Of a DNA stretch of 64,000 bases, positions 47,481 to 60,900 are shown piece by piece. Origin of the DNA: Sternotherus odoratus (Eukaryota; Chordata; Testudines; Kinosternidae); the NCBI GenBank assembly GCA_032164245.1, contig JAVMKO010000009.1:77261212-77325211 (forward strand), written 5' to 3'. Every line of letters begins with the position of its first letter. The first letter of the stretch is position 1. A program made the translations under genes and the position numbers. The notes under the pieces were generated by a model. It was not told where the DNA came from. It saw only the letters and a program-made list of their open reading frames with translations, and made no database searches.

Positions 47481-48989
47481 CTGTACAAGAGCTGGAGCTG
47501 ACAAAGGTTAGCTCTGAGCATCAGGGAGTTGTAGCAAGTTCCCTGATGGTTCCCCCTCTCACTGCACTGAGCAGAACCTTGGTGCAGCAGAGAGGCTGGT
47601 TAAAAGCAATTACTAGTTGTTAGTGCATTTGCTGTTATTCCTAGAACTATACTGATTGACCCAATGGCCATGAATACTTGCTGTGGTCCATCACATTACA
47701 GCCATGGTGGGAAATCAGAGTGGCTGTTCTGATTTATAACACTGGAAAAGTGAGAGTTGTCAGTACTTCTCCCGGGAATATGATATACCCAAATCAATCA
47801 ATCAATCAAACATTGAGGTTATTTTCCCCACCAGTAATAAAATTCTTCTCATAGAAAATGAGTGATGTTAATTACCTGACCAAGCCTCCCTGTGTCTCTG
47901 TGAAAAAGCAAAGGGGAGGGGGGGATCTCAATAGAAATATTGAGTTCAGTTCCCATTTTCCAGGGAAAAGATGTTTCTCACCTAATTTTGGAGGAAAGGG
48001 GACCCCACATAGCCAGAAAATCAGGCTATCCCCTGCCAGAGCATGTAGTGGTAACCCTGGGAGCTGCCTCTCCTGACTTCAAGGAGCATGGTTCCCCTTG
48101 CCTGTAACCTGACCCTCCTCCAGTTCAAAGGAAGTAGAATGAGTGGAAGGGAAAATTAATTCTGCTTGGAACAGCATTAAGAACTGTGCGGATTTCTGCT
48201 TGGAGAAACAAAGGGGCAGGATACACAGCAGCTGATCCCCTGGATCCCCACCACCCCCACATTCAACCCAGTTCCCCCAGCATTAGCGCCCCTCCACCAA
48301 TATATGAGAAGGGAAGTATCCAGTGGCATGTGTTACATGATAGCTAGGCCCAGTGTGATGATCAAAGGAAGAACCACTGGTACAAATTCCCTCCGTTATG
48401 CACATTTTATTAGGACCATCTCATTACTTTGATGTCAATATTTGTGGTTTAATTACACAGTAGAAATAACACTTAGGTAAGCGAGAATGATCTGTCCTTC
48501 TTATTCAACCTGCTAGTCCTTGTCCCGCTGACTACATATTTAGTGTGTTAGGCATCAGTTCTGCAGCCCTACCTCAGACAAATCTCCCAAAGTGAATGGG
48601 ACTTACATCGATCTGAGCAGGACTGGATGCAAAGTTGACCATTGTGACTTTTTTTTTTAGTAAAATTGTTCTTACATCTTAACCAATAAATACACTCAAA
48701 TGTACTTTTTCCTCTAAAGATACTAAACTTGCTCCTTAACTACAGTATGTGAGAATCATTTCTAAGCATGAAAACATTCAGTGGGGTCTAGTTTTCACAA
48801 AACCCTTTGAATATGAACCCCCTTTTGTGTGTGCATGCACATTTCAGCCTGCCATACAGATCTGGTACATGAAAGCGGAACACACACATGTAAACTGGAC
48901 AGCAAGGCCCACAAAATTTCCTCTTGCAGCCATAGGTGATTGTTCCTGAAAACCTGCAGGTAGAAAGATAGAGGCTGGATTGGGCCTCT
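47481..48989. other. Unique non-coding stretch
   Basis: No gene is recognised. A short (aatc)n patch lies near 47791-47808. Confidence 0.42.
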
Positions 48990-49287
48990 ATGGGGATATC
49001 TACACAGCAAAAATAGACCTGTAGTGGCGAGTCTCGGAACCTGGGTCAACTGACTGAGGCTCATGCTGCAGGGTTAAAAACAGAAGTGTAGCCATTCAGG
49101 CTCTGGCTGGAGCCTGGGCGATGGGGGCAGGTCTCAGATCCTGGGCACCAGACCAAGCCCAAACGTCTACTCTGCTATTTTTAATCCCACAGCACAAACC
49201 CTGCAAGTCCGAGTCAGTTGACCCAGGCTTTCAGACTCACTGCCAGAAGGTTTAGGGCTTTTGTTTTTTCTGTGTGGACGTACCCTG
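48990..49287. mobile_element. 'tatgtctacac' family MITE
   Basis: Bounded by 'tggggatatctacacag' and 'gtgtggacgtaccctgtg'. The interior has 'gaacctgggtcaactgactg', 'aggctctggctggagcctgg' and 'gtccgagtcagttgacccag', matching 32408-32707 in order. Confidence 0.68.
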
Positions 49288-52200
49288 TGTGACCATGACT
49301 CTAGTAGTGGGGTTTTCAAAAGTGCTCAATGTTGGCCTAACTCTGTTTGTATTGACCTAGTTAGTAGTAGAGTCAGGCCAAAGCTCAGTGCTTTGGAACA
49401 TCCCACCCTAAGTATCCAAAATCTCCCACTAGCCAGCAGCGGGAACTGTCTCTGCATGTCTGGGGGCAGAAATGGCACAATGAGTATCATTTAAAAAGAC
49501 GAGACAGTGAGATTGCACACCCTACCATGCTGGGAACTGGATTCAGGTTTGGCCCTGAGCTACTCAGTGTGCTGTGGTCAGGAAGGCAACAACTCAGTTC
49601 TGGTCTCTGTCCAGTGATTCCTCATGATGGCTGAAAGAAATAGCACAGAACTGCCTCTGATTTAGGTGAGGGTAGGTGTATATGGAGAAGAAAAACAAAG
49701 GTGGTGGATTGACAGGATAGGGCAGCATATTTTTCACTCTGAAACCCAGGCACCGATTAAAATGAACCCACTCTTATGCCAAAGTAAAAGATGCTGGTTT
49801 ATTTTATAGAATGGACATACAGAGGGAGTTCATTCCATGAAAATCATCGAAGAATAAACTCAATTTTTAGGATAATTTTTTAAAAAATAAAATAAAATTG
49901 GGAGTATGTGGGAATTTAAGAGTCATGTTACCTTTAAAGGAGGTTTTCAACCCACAGCTCTAAACAGCAATCTGTGCAGGGCAGAAATCTATCTTGTACT
50001 TGTCACGTCTATATTAAATTATCTACTTTTTTTCATTTTACAAGGGGAGACGTGAGCAGAACATTACTCAGCTGTCAGGACACAGGCCTGTGCTCCTGAG
50101 CAGAGTGCAAGTGAATATTCTTTACAAAGCTGCAAGTCTAGCACAAAGGCTCCAGAGGAGGGGATTTTGTGTCACCAGTTTTACCTGCTGTGGTTCCTGG
50201 AAGGCAGTTTCCAGTAGGCTGTGTTCTGATTGCCTTTTGCTATGATGACATTTAAATCTGATCAATGGCCGTTTCTTCCACAGAAATACCGCCTCCTGAC
50301 TGGAACATTGCAGATAAGGGCTGGGAAAATACTTGGGGCCATAACCTGCTACAACTTGCCCAGATGGCACTTAACCCATGACTTTAAAGGGAGCAGAGGA
50401 ACCATCCATGCATCTAAGTGGTTGCTATGGTTCAAAGGGATATTATAGCAGTACCTTGGCCACTCACTGTAGAATATGGTGGGTTATAATAATACTGAGA
50501 GGTGCACTGGGAAGGTAGAAAGGGTACAAGGATCTGTTTTACTCTCCCCAAAAGCACCCCAACAGGAAGCAACATAGTTGAGTTGCAGGTGATGGACCAG
50601 CAAGAGTAACCCCAGGACTCCCATATGTTTTACATATTTATGGGCTCATGGGGCCCCTGATTTAGGGGAACTAAAATGTACAGGCGAATCTCAGTTGCTA
50701 TGTAAAGGTGGCCTTGGCTTGTTCTTGTGCTACCTTTAAAGTGACAGGATAAGTTCATCTGCCACCAGTGCAGTGCAAATCACCACTAGGGTTCAAAGGA
50801 ACAACCAGCTGGGCTCCACAGCTGCATCAGGTTGACCCTTCAGTCATAGTGCACAGGAGTTGGGTACATCTGGAAGGACAGAGTGGCAAAATATAGTTCT
50901 ACAAGCACCATCAACACACAAAAGCCTGGGTCTGATCTGCTCACCTATGCACAATGCCTTCTTCCACACGGCTCAGGCGTTACAAGTACCTCTCAACCAG
51001 AATGCTCCCTTAGCTGGCAGGAGAGTGATCTGTTCTAGTGCATGGACAGAGGTTGGATAAAATGCAAATACACTAATAAAATGGCAAACGGCAGATTAAT
51101 TCAACTGAAACAAAAAAGAAAAAACTACCACCTTGATATATCTTGCACTGAAATACAGCACATCAAACTGTCAAATATTACTAGTTTCCATTCCAGTACG
51201 AGTCATTGCGCATGAAGAAAAATGCATCAGCTGTTTCTAGATCAAACATGTTCCTCAGTAATCAGCAGTCTTGGTCACCAAAGGAGAAGGGGATGCATGT
51301 AATGCACTTTCTCAGCTCACTCTAAGTGAGGAAAACACCAGATCAGCTGCCAAAGCAGCTAGTGCAATCTCCAGTTTCATCAGAAAGCATTAGTTTTGTT
51401 GAATATGTCACTGTCTTTCTAGTCTCCTCAGTATCATTTCCTGTCTCACAGAATCCTTTCAGGAGTCGTGCTTCGTGTGGCATTTGGTTACACACAAGCC
51501 TGCTCAGCTCTTGTTTGATCTTGTTTGTTTACCTTAGTCATGTTCTACTCACTAAATCTATTTTCCAGCTTCTGACAAGTGCTTCTAATATTCCCTTTCT
51601 TTCCCTTCCAGAACCCTCCGCCTCTGAAATCCTGGCCACAGGAATGCTGTCGTTTTTCAGTTTCCATTTTCTCACTTAACGCTGACCGCACACCCAGGTT
51701 CACACACAATTCGGAGTTGCCTCAAAGTTCACAAGGGCTTTTACAGCTCCTTAGCGACATGGTGAAGAGAGGAATACTTCCCATTTTTAGCCCACTTGAA
51801 GTGTTGCTGGGAAGTAAGAGTGAAACTGACAGAATTCACAGGAGCTGAATCTACCTGCTTTATCCTCTATAATGGTAAATCCCTGGTGTGCATAGCCCAC
51901 ACATGTTGGGAGAGGAGGATGCAAGGTGTCTCTACGTCACTGGAGCAGCCATGGAGAAGAAAGGTGGGATTCTACCATAGCATTCACTTGAGTGCTAGTC
52001 AGCAGGGGCCAGCTAACACAGACTAGTGGTTTGTGGATGGGCCCACAGCTCCCTATGTACATGGGCTACATGTTGCTCCTTCTGGAGTGACAGGAAGGTA
52101 CTATACAGAGTGTACAGCCCCTAGGCTACCCCAGATCTCCCTTGTACCTGCAGGATGGCTCCCGCACCCTCCGTTCAGTCCCCCTTCACTTAACCTGACT

Positions 52201-54323
52201 CAGCAATACAAGAGCAAAATTTTGTCCTGAGCCAGGGATGCAACAACCCAGGATTCTGTTAAATTTTCAGGAGTCTGAGGATTGAAAAAGGGGCTGGATC
52301 CTGTGGCCCACTGACTGCCCTCAACTGCTGGTGAGTTCACAGTAGGAGTCAAGGGCGCTCAGCTCAGCAGCTGACAGGAACAGGCCTATAAATGGTTTCT
52401 CTCTATAAATATTTTATCAAAAATACATGAACACAGTCCTAATACTTGTTTTACAATCTTCCTCATTGGATGTCTGGAGACTGCCGGCAGGCTGTGTTTG
52501 GGCCTTGTGTCACACTTTGGGGCCCCCATGATAAATGCTGACCCTCTTTAATTACAGTGTCCAGTTAGTTGCTCATAGTGGATACCATAATGAAATCAGC
52601 ATCATGTACTTAGGGTCACTGTATTTCAGACTCCCTCACTGAGCTCTCATAGACACATTTGTTACTTCTGCGAACTGGCTCGGCTGACCGGTGGGAAGGA
52701 GGTGGGCGGAGGGCTAGCATCCCAAGGAGCTAACAAAGTAAGGGGAGCACTTTTCAGGCACTCCTCCTTGAATAGTCTGAATGCAAACTTCTCAAGTTCC
52801 TTTAACCACAGTTTAGGAAGTGACTTGTTCCTGGTGGAGCCACTGAGAGAGAGGATGCTAGAGAGCTGCTTTGATGTTGGCTCCTTTGTGCATGATGGTT
52901 TTCTTCAGGCTTGATTTTTCTTCCAATGTTTTCCGCCAGCTCTAGCAGTTTTGTATCAGTTGCTAGAATGTGGTTTGCCAGACTCCACTCTGTCTTCATA
53001 AAATGGCATGTTAAAGCACTATAGCCAATGTGATGCTAATCCCCAGCCCACATATCTGTCCTGACACCATCCTGAAATTTTCCAGAGCTTGCTTCACTTC
53101 AAGGCTTCAGGGAAGATCCCTTTGGAGTTCATATGCCTTTGCTTTATTATTTTCAGACACTGTGGTACAAGGAGGAAAAAACCCTTCCAGCAGCCACTTG
53201 ACAGAAGCAATAATAAAACATAAAGGGTGCACTGACTGAATTAATATATTAAAGGCAAAGGCTCAAAGGTATGGACATTATTGTTACAAGGAGCTGGCCA
53301 ATGTCCTCCTGTGTGTGTCACAAAATAGCTCTCTACTCCTAAAAATCCCCAAATAATGAACCTTAAATAAAACAAAAACTGCAATTCCAAAACAGGCAAA
53401 CCAAAAATGTAGAAAGTAACATGATGCAACAAACTATCAAGGCAACCGTATACTGTTAGTCAGTGTATTCCTTCCTTCTTTCCTTCCTTCGTCTCTCCCA
53501 ATGTCTTGATTTGGATGGGCTGTAAGCTCTTTTGGACAGGAATTATGTCTTTACTTACCTTGTAAGGTATCATGCATGCCAATGGTGCCATACAGACGTT
53601 AATAGCAATATGACTCTTTACTAACAGTACTGCTAATTCATATATACATGGCACTGACAGTCCAAGCAATGAGTGTTAGCAATGGTTTTAACAAGTGATG
53701 GCCTCAAGATAATATATCAAATCTAAATGAATTTCCCCCACAATTTGGGGAAATTCAGATTCATATCCAGCACTTGGGTCTGATCTTCATGATTAGCCCC
53801 TAACTATATAAATGGTTGAGCGAAAACGCTGGATCCAAACACTTCCAAGATTTTGGGCAAGTTTGGACTGGGGTTTAAACTTCAGAACATGAGCTAATTT
53901 CTAACAATGTTAATCTGGAATGGACATACCCTGAACCTCAAATATCTCAAATTTGGGGACATCTGGGATTGACATGAGACTCTGAATTTCAACAATTTAT
54001 GTGTACTAAAGAAGCAGGAAGCACCACGTCAGAAGGTGGCTGGTCCCAGTAAATGAAGTAGGTCCAGCTCCCCCGCGCTAAAACAGATTCTCCTATCTGG
54101 CCAGTTAATAGGGCAGGGCAGCATGTGTGTGTGTGTGTGGGGGGGGGGGTAATAAAGGATCAACAACAGACCCAGGGAGGGGATGTCCCTGAAGAAAGCC
54201 AGGAAAGAGTCCTGGTGAGAGTCAGGAAAAGTCAGCAACCTCCTTTAATCTCTGAGGAAAGCGAGAACAGAAAGCTCTGTGCAGACCGTCCCTGGGAAGA
54301 GGGAAAATTGGCTAGGAGACTGT
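49288..54323. other. Unique non-coding stretch
   Basis: The longest part of the window without a clear transposon. No gene is recognised; the largest open frame is 117 residues (51326-51679) without a known motif. A decayed retroposon tail fragment lies at about 53519-53610, a ttcc-rich patch at 53468-53490, and a (GT)n-G(n) tract at 54124-54150. Confidence 0.42.
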
Positions 54324-54603
54324 GGTTATGTCTACACTGCAATAAAATCCCTGTGGCTGGCCCGTGTCTGCTGACTCGGGCTCAGGCTGCAGAGCTATAA
54401 AATTGCAGTGCAGATGCCTGCGCTTGGGCTGGAGCCCAGATTATGGGAGTCTCCCCCTTGCAGAGTCGCAGAGCCCTGACTCCAGCCCAAGCCTAAACAT
54501 CTACATCGTAATTAAACAGACCCATAGCCTGAGCCCCATAAGCCCAAGACAGGTGGAACTGGCCAGCTGTGGGTGTTTAATTGCAGAGCAGACATGTCCT
54601 TAG
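54324..54603. mobile_element. 'tatgtctacac' family MITE
   Basis: It runs from 'ggttatgtctacactgcaat' to 'gcagagcagacatgtcctta'. Internal phrases 'gggctggagcccagattatg' and 'tgactccagcccaagcc' form an internal inverted repeat typical of the group. Confidence 0.72.
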
Positions 54604-55590
54604 ACAAGGACATTCTGAGCACCAGGCAGGAAGCTGAGCATTAGCAGGAATACGTAGTCACTCGAAACAAAATGCATACCGGGTACTTGCACGGACAGCA
54701 AAAATACACCAAACATCATCATCAAGCTGGGAAAGTGGCACCATTCCCCATAAATGAGCACTGATTGTGTGCTGACTCTGACAATGAGTAAGAAACCCTG
54801 GCAGCCTCCTGGGACAATCCATGTGAGGAAGACGCTGTCTCTGCCCTGGAGACATGAAAATCATTGAAAAAATAAAACACAATCACTAGGAAAGACTCTT
54901 TTTTTTGGTTAGACAGGAAAGAGACGGTTTTGATCATTTTTTAAAACGTTAACAGATTATAGCTGCAACCTATTCAGCAACCAGGGCTACTTTCCTATGA
55001 TGGGAAATGAGCTCCGATTCTTTTATTGTTCCCCACAATTGTTTCACCAGGTTTTAATTACTCGGTGTGTGTAACTGCAACAGCTCTCTGAAATCTCCTA
55101 TAGGAGCTATTTTTTTTCCAGAGGGGTAGACTGAGGCTGAAAGCCAGGATTTTGCCTGCATGTCTGTGTGCAACATATCTCCAGGACAGAGCACTGGACT
55201 GTAAACTAAAGGGACAGCTGTAAGGTCATGAACAGCCCTGGAAGCCTATTATACATGAATACAATGTAGAGAGAATATGGAAATGGGGAAGCGCTTAGAC
55301 AACGTTCATTTTATGGTGAGCTTGACATGTTTCTAAGAACCCAAGTCATTTCAGATTCTATCAGATCCTTTGTGTTGCATCATCCAGTCTATTACAAAAT
55401 AGATAGCTTCATCTATCAGAGGGAGAATACAAATCTAGCGCCACTGCGTAATGCAACTTCGGGTTGAATTTTTTTGTTTAATCTTTGTTGTAACAAGGAC
55501 AGCCATATATAAAACTGGGAAATTCATCACCAGTTATAAAGTAGCACAGGGAGACAATTGACGAGGTATGAACTGAGTGTAGAGAAGAAA
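54604..55590. other. Unique non-coding stretch
   Basis: I see no gene and no clear repeat. Confidence 0.42.
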
Positions 55591-55598
55591 CGTTAGTC

Positions 55599-55909
55599 CA
55601 AGGGTAGGCTACCCACGGCACGGGTGCCAAAGGCGGCACGTGAGCTGATTTTCAGTGGCACTCACACTGCCCAGGTCCTGGCCACCAGTCTGGGGGACTT
55701 TGCATTTTAATTTAATTTTAAATGAAACTTCTTAAACATTTTAAAAACCTTATTTACTTTACATACAACAATAGTTTCGTTATATAATATAGACTTATAG
55801 AAAGAGACCTTCTATAAACGTTAAAATGTATTACTGGCACGCGAAACCTTAAATTAGAGTGAATAAATGAAAACTCAGCACACCACTTCTGAAAGGTTGC
55901 TGACCCCTG
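55599..55909 (-). mobile_element. hAT-like non-autonomous element, copy B
   Basis: A 311-bp inverted copy of the family at 19754-20067, from 'caagggtaggctacccacgg' to 'gaaaggttgctgacccctg'. The flanking 8-mers are cgttagtc (55591-55598) and tgttagtc (55910-55917); the single difference is C to T within a CpG. Confidence 0.9.
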
Positions 55910-55917
55910 TGTTAGTC

Positions 55918-58369
55918 ATTGTTTCCAGGGTGTTTTAATCACACCTTTTTCCCATGCTGTTTCTATGCATCCGCCTATTTAATAGAGGACCCCTCTCCAC
56001 TACCTCTAAAAGTAAATAAACAAACAAACGGGGCTTCAAAATGTGTGGCTAGTCTTGATTTTAGGAGTGTTTCAGGACTCCAGAGAGAGTAGAAATCCTT
56101 TGCCAGTGTGCTGGCTCTTTTTACACAAGCTAATATTTTCAAAACAAGCTCCCCGCCTCTATATTGTGCTTACATAGACTATTTGGTGACACTCCAGTAG
56201 AAATCTCCCTGCACAGGCAGTTCTGGAAACCTTTACAGAGAAGTAAAATCATTAAGGGCAGAGAGGCTCAAAATCATATAGATGCAGTGAGGGGGAAAAT
56301 CCCTTTTGGCCACTGTTCATGGCTGAGTTATGTGCTCTTTCTCTTTATCTTCATTACAGTTTGCAAAGGCAAAACATTCTTTATGGGCCCACTTCAATGT
56401 AAAATGCTCACCAATGTAATCTGATAACAGTACCTCTGCATGCAGAGGGAGATGCATGGTGACTGAGTTGGAATGGAATAGATACTCCAAAATTGCTCTC
56501 ATTTTTCTGTTTATAAGATATATTTATTGGCATGTCAACCACATGAACAAAACAAAAAAATCCGTATCTATCATCTGAGTGCCAAGAGTGACACAATGTC
56601 AAACCCTCAAAAATCCCCCACGTTCTCCCAAAAATTCAGCTCCTCCTAATCAATTCTTTCTAGCCTGAGTGAAGAGAGAGGCCTCATAGCGAGCCCTGAA
56701 ATTCAGCAAATTTGAGGTTTGTCGGATCAGCAAGGGCAGCAAATTCCCACATCAAAATCCCTCCCCATATTTCCAAAGGTACAAATCTAGGGACTGTCAG
56801 AGGAAGTCCCAGCTGATTTCAGTGGCTAGGAGGGAGCCCACATTCAAACCATGTGAGCATTATAGGTTAAAACCAACACTTAGCATTGGCCCTAGAAATC
56901 AACTAGAGGCCAGTTCACTCTGTAAAGCTGAGTGGGATTAACATGCAGTGTGTTCATGAACACTGAGCTGATCGTTCTTTGCTGCTGCTGCCATGTTAAA
57001 CCTGTAGTTACAAGCATGCTTCAGGTGTGCCTACTGCCCCGAGAGGCAGCACCTCTGCCATTCTGGTTTCCCCACAGTTTCTTAGATGCATACCAAGTAT
57101 TTTGTTGTCCCTCTCCTTCGATATCTTGTTCGATCCCTCAGACCCATCCTGCCTTCCAGCAGTGCTAGAGCTGATCAGCATGTGGAGGGCAGAGAGCAAA
57201 AGAGAGGCAGTGCTCCAGGATGGGTTGAGTGTCCTCATAAGGGCTGGGAGCGAAAAACAGAGTGTTTTATTTTGATGCTTTTATTTATATTAAAATAAAA
57301 ACTACTGGAAGTGGCTGATGGACAGAGTCTTGGCCATTCCAAACCCTAAGGCCAGGGAGGGAATTACGGAGGACTGGTGCCAATGGGGCTGACAGAGACA
57401 TAGAAGAGGAGACAGAAGGAATGGAGTAAAGGATACTGATCTGGGACCCTGAAGTTGAACACGCAAGTTAGAATCCTCTACCCCAGACCATTCCAAGGAA
57501 CGTGGCTAGCATTCATATGGATCATAACTGACCTCGGCACCACTACAGGGGTAATATTTTAGCTCAGCTCGGCTATTCTTGAGCAATTCTGCAATGTATT
57601 AAGACACAAACATAGTTTAGGCCTAGCAGGGACACATGCTTTAGTTTTCCACCTTTTTTTTTTTAAATTGTACAATCATATTTATAGTGGCCAAGGCAAA
57701 CAAATCACTACTCTCCTCCATCCTTCTTGGAGCTCTGGCTGTCTCCCCGGTATACCAAGGCAGTGAGGCAATCCTACTGGATCTGCTTGCACAGCACTGC
57801 CTGTTTTCTTTACATTCCCTGTTTAGACTCCACAGAGTCAGTGCCAGAGAGAACCAGGCATGCAAGGAATGTTCAGAAGAGGCCATGAGGGATTGGCCAC
57901 TTGTTCAGTAGGTGGCATTCTTTGTGAGTCAGTACTAAAAACAATACCCCTGGATGGTGCAGAGGGGCAGTATGCTGCAGCAAGAGCAATCTTTCTGATA
58001 TTAACCCATGCGCCTTGACCAAATTCCAGGCAATAACAATCTAATACATTCTCCCTCCAGTTTCAATTGGATATAATGATCTTCTTTTATTTCCCATCCT
58101 GACCTGATGTGCAGCACACCTGTGTGCTTTTAAACAGAGGTGGCTGCATTTCAGGAGTAGGGCCGATAATCTCTTGTAGACCTAAATCCCAGGGGCATTG
58201 CTCACCTCAAATTAACTAAAATTTGGAAATCTCTTTGAGATCCTCGGGAACCGCAGAGAGGCAACAGTCTATATTATAATCCCCATGTATTATAATAAAT
58301 GTGAAAAGGATAAGGTTTATGGCAGGCAAACTGTGTCAAGGTTTTCAGTGGTTTCTTGTTATGTCAATC
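55918..58369. other. Unique non-coding stretch
   Basis: No gene is recognised. Open frames at 57008-57298 on both strands overlap one another and show no motif. Confidence 0.42.
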
Positions 58370-58720
58370 GGAATGGATTTTCCCGGCAGATATTTGAAGC
58401 ACATATTGTTGGCTAACCCCCATGCCGAATCTGGCATGCATTATGTCTGCATGTGTTTACATTTCCTATTGATTATCACAAAGGCAGCTAATCACATAGC
58501 ATTTATTTATTGTAACTGTGTGACCATGATGCTCCTGAAAGACACCAGATTGCCAACACCGACGTTCTTTTTTTATACACAGAACAAGGTCAGCATGAAC
58601 AACTATTTGTTGATGCAGACACCTGGCCAACTGGGAACTGGACTAAGGCCATTTACACTCACTTCATGAATAGGATACTGCATGGCTTATATTGTACCAT
58701 ATATCCAGCCCATTAAAAAA
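58370..58720. promoter_or_regulatory. Candidate conserved non-coding element
   Basis: A repeat-free block retaining isolated CpGs ('ttttcccggcagat', 'gccgaatctgg', 'caccgacgttc') and combining TCF-like 'tcacaaaggc' (58477-58486) with homeodomain cores ('gattatcac', 'gctaatcac'). A 122-residue open frame (58301-58669) crosses it but has no recognised domain. It is followed at 58736-58802 by a fold-back repeat ('acagatcctcagcggg' against 'ctagtgatctgtccc'). Confidence 0.22.
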
Positions 58721-58802
58721 ATTAAAAGAACAGGACAGATCCTCAGCGGGTGTGACTCAGTGTAGCACCATTCATTTCAGTGGAGCTCTAGTGATCTGTC
58801 CC

Positions 58803-60479
58803 ACCTGTTTCATTTTTTTTATTTAAATCTACTTTACACATCAACATTGGGATCAAAAAAGGAAGGAGTGCTGCGTCAATGTGTGGGCTGCAAGTGGAAC
58901 AAAAGGGTTTTCTTCAGTACATGCTGAAAATGGAAACTATCATTAGCAATGACGTTCTGATTGTGAGAGAGAACTTGTCCAGGGCAAAGTGAAACAGATC
59001 TAGACTAACTCTAGACACAGGGGTCCAGTCTCACTTGCTACTCAGAGTTCCATGCACACGTCAAGGAAAGCATAGGAACGGGAAGACATCATTTACTAAC
59101 AATAATATTATCTTACAGGTATAACATTTATCCTGAAGAATGACTTAAGAAACATATGTATGGCCATATAGGAACATAGGATTTATTTAATCTAGCACTA
59201 AAATGCAGCCAACTCTGGGGCAGAATGCAGTAACTGCTTAACAGTACACAGCAACACTTCACAACAGTTTACTGTACAATTGAGAAGTGAAGAATACAAA
59301 ACTAATTGAAATGGCAGGTAGAAATTGGGTGGGCAGAAGATAATTATCCTTCTATAGATATTTCCTGAAAGATGGCCTGTAATCAGCTTATTTCATATGA
59401 TGGCCTTTAAACTAACAAAGTAAAAATCTATGACTATATTAAAATGCTGCTTTTAACATGGAATTCATCTACTCTGTTTCTTTCATTATTTTATAATGAA
59501 GAAACATGAGTTTGCTCAAAAAACAATTTAAATATTAAAAGAATATTGTTAATTTAAAAATCACACTATCTGAAAATTTTCTAGCTGCTACTGTTACTAT
59601 TATATTTTCTCTCTTTTTCTTCGACGTCTATTTTGTGTATCTGACAGCACTTCAGGTATAGTCAGTTTCACTGTTGCCCCATATGGTTAGTTTCCCATGG
59701 TTCTGTGGGTTTTTCACACAGCCACAGGAGGGAGAAAAAGATTTTAAAAGTAGGAGAATGTGATTGTGAAATACAAAATATGGTCAGAGGACTTAGGGAC
59801 AGATGTATTATCTGAAACTACTTTAAACTCTTTTAAAAAAAACAGACTCAATTTCCAGTTGTCAGAGTCTCTTTAAATTAAATGTTTATTTGTTGGAAAA
59901 CGTTCACTGTGGAAGTTGTTTACTTCAATAACTTGAAAACGCCACAGCACACATTCAAATGCATGTGTCTCTTTAAGAAGAAGTTCTGTGGTAGAGGCAG
60001 TGTTTGTCTGATGTGGCAGTTCTTTGCTCCTATTTAAACGTTTGTTACGGGGGGTACAGCAAAAATGACAGTTAATGAAAGAAAAATGAATAAGGACCCA
60101 CATTATTTTCAACAGTGTGATCTGTCCTTGTATGGGTGAAATTGGGTGTTTCCCAAGCTAGGATTTGAATTCCACATGAAAGTATGAACTCAGCTAAACC
60201 CTGCTCACATGCTGGTCCAGGTCCATTTATGTCTTCAATCTCTTTGTTAATCAGGTGCACAATTATATACACCCAACTCATGTAAAGAATCCATACTACT
60301 TTAACTACAGCCCTGGGTGGTGTTTAATTTTGAAGCTAACAACCACCAATATTTTTAACGTCTTCTATTTCTATTATCTAAAATGCACACATGCTTTGCA
60401 TGTGACTTTCCATTACATTTTCAATGCCATAAAAATAGACTGCCTGAGCGATTAAATGTACGGTTCCCACTCTCATTCT
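58803..60479. other. Unique AT-rich stretch
   Basis: I see no gene and no clear repeat. Confidence 0.42.
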
Positions 60480-60900
60480 AAATTTGGGACACTACTTTAA
60501 AATCTTGTTAGAAACATTTCTCACTAAAGGAGAACTGAAGGGGGAAAGGACTATGTCTAACTGCAAAGTCGTGATTGTGAAGGAGTCGCCTTTTATTTCG
60601 GCCTTCTGCAGAAAGGTGTTTTGTGGCATTGCAGATTTGCTGATTTGTGGCACATTCCTACACGGCGAAAGCAAACCCCATCATCTGATCACCACTGTAT
60701 CCTTCAGAGCCCTGAAGATAAAGTATGGAAAATCTATAAATGCAATGTTGTGCCTGTTGCTGCTGTACTCTTTATTAATCAGTCAATGCCTCTCAACAAA
60801 GCTCTTTCAGACTCCTCCTCTAATAGTTAGACCTATAATCAGCTCTACAAAAACAGTTCAGAGATGTATCCTTTGTGCTTCTATGTAATTTACATATACT
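60480..60900 (+). other. CpG-retaining unique block with a 134-residue open frame
   Basis: The frame 60484-60888 is uninterrupted and lies in sequence unlike any repeat here. It retains several CpGs ('aaagtcgtgattg', 'gagtcgccttttatttcggcc', 'cacggcgaaagc') in an otherwise CpG-poor, AT-rich setting. The predicted protein has no domain I recognise, although residues about 89-102 form a short hydrophobic stretch (AMLCLLLLYSLLIS). Other frames through the same block are also fairly open, so the open frame alone is weak evidence. A conserved non-coding element is at least as likely as a gene. Confidence 0.2.
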
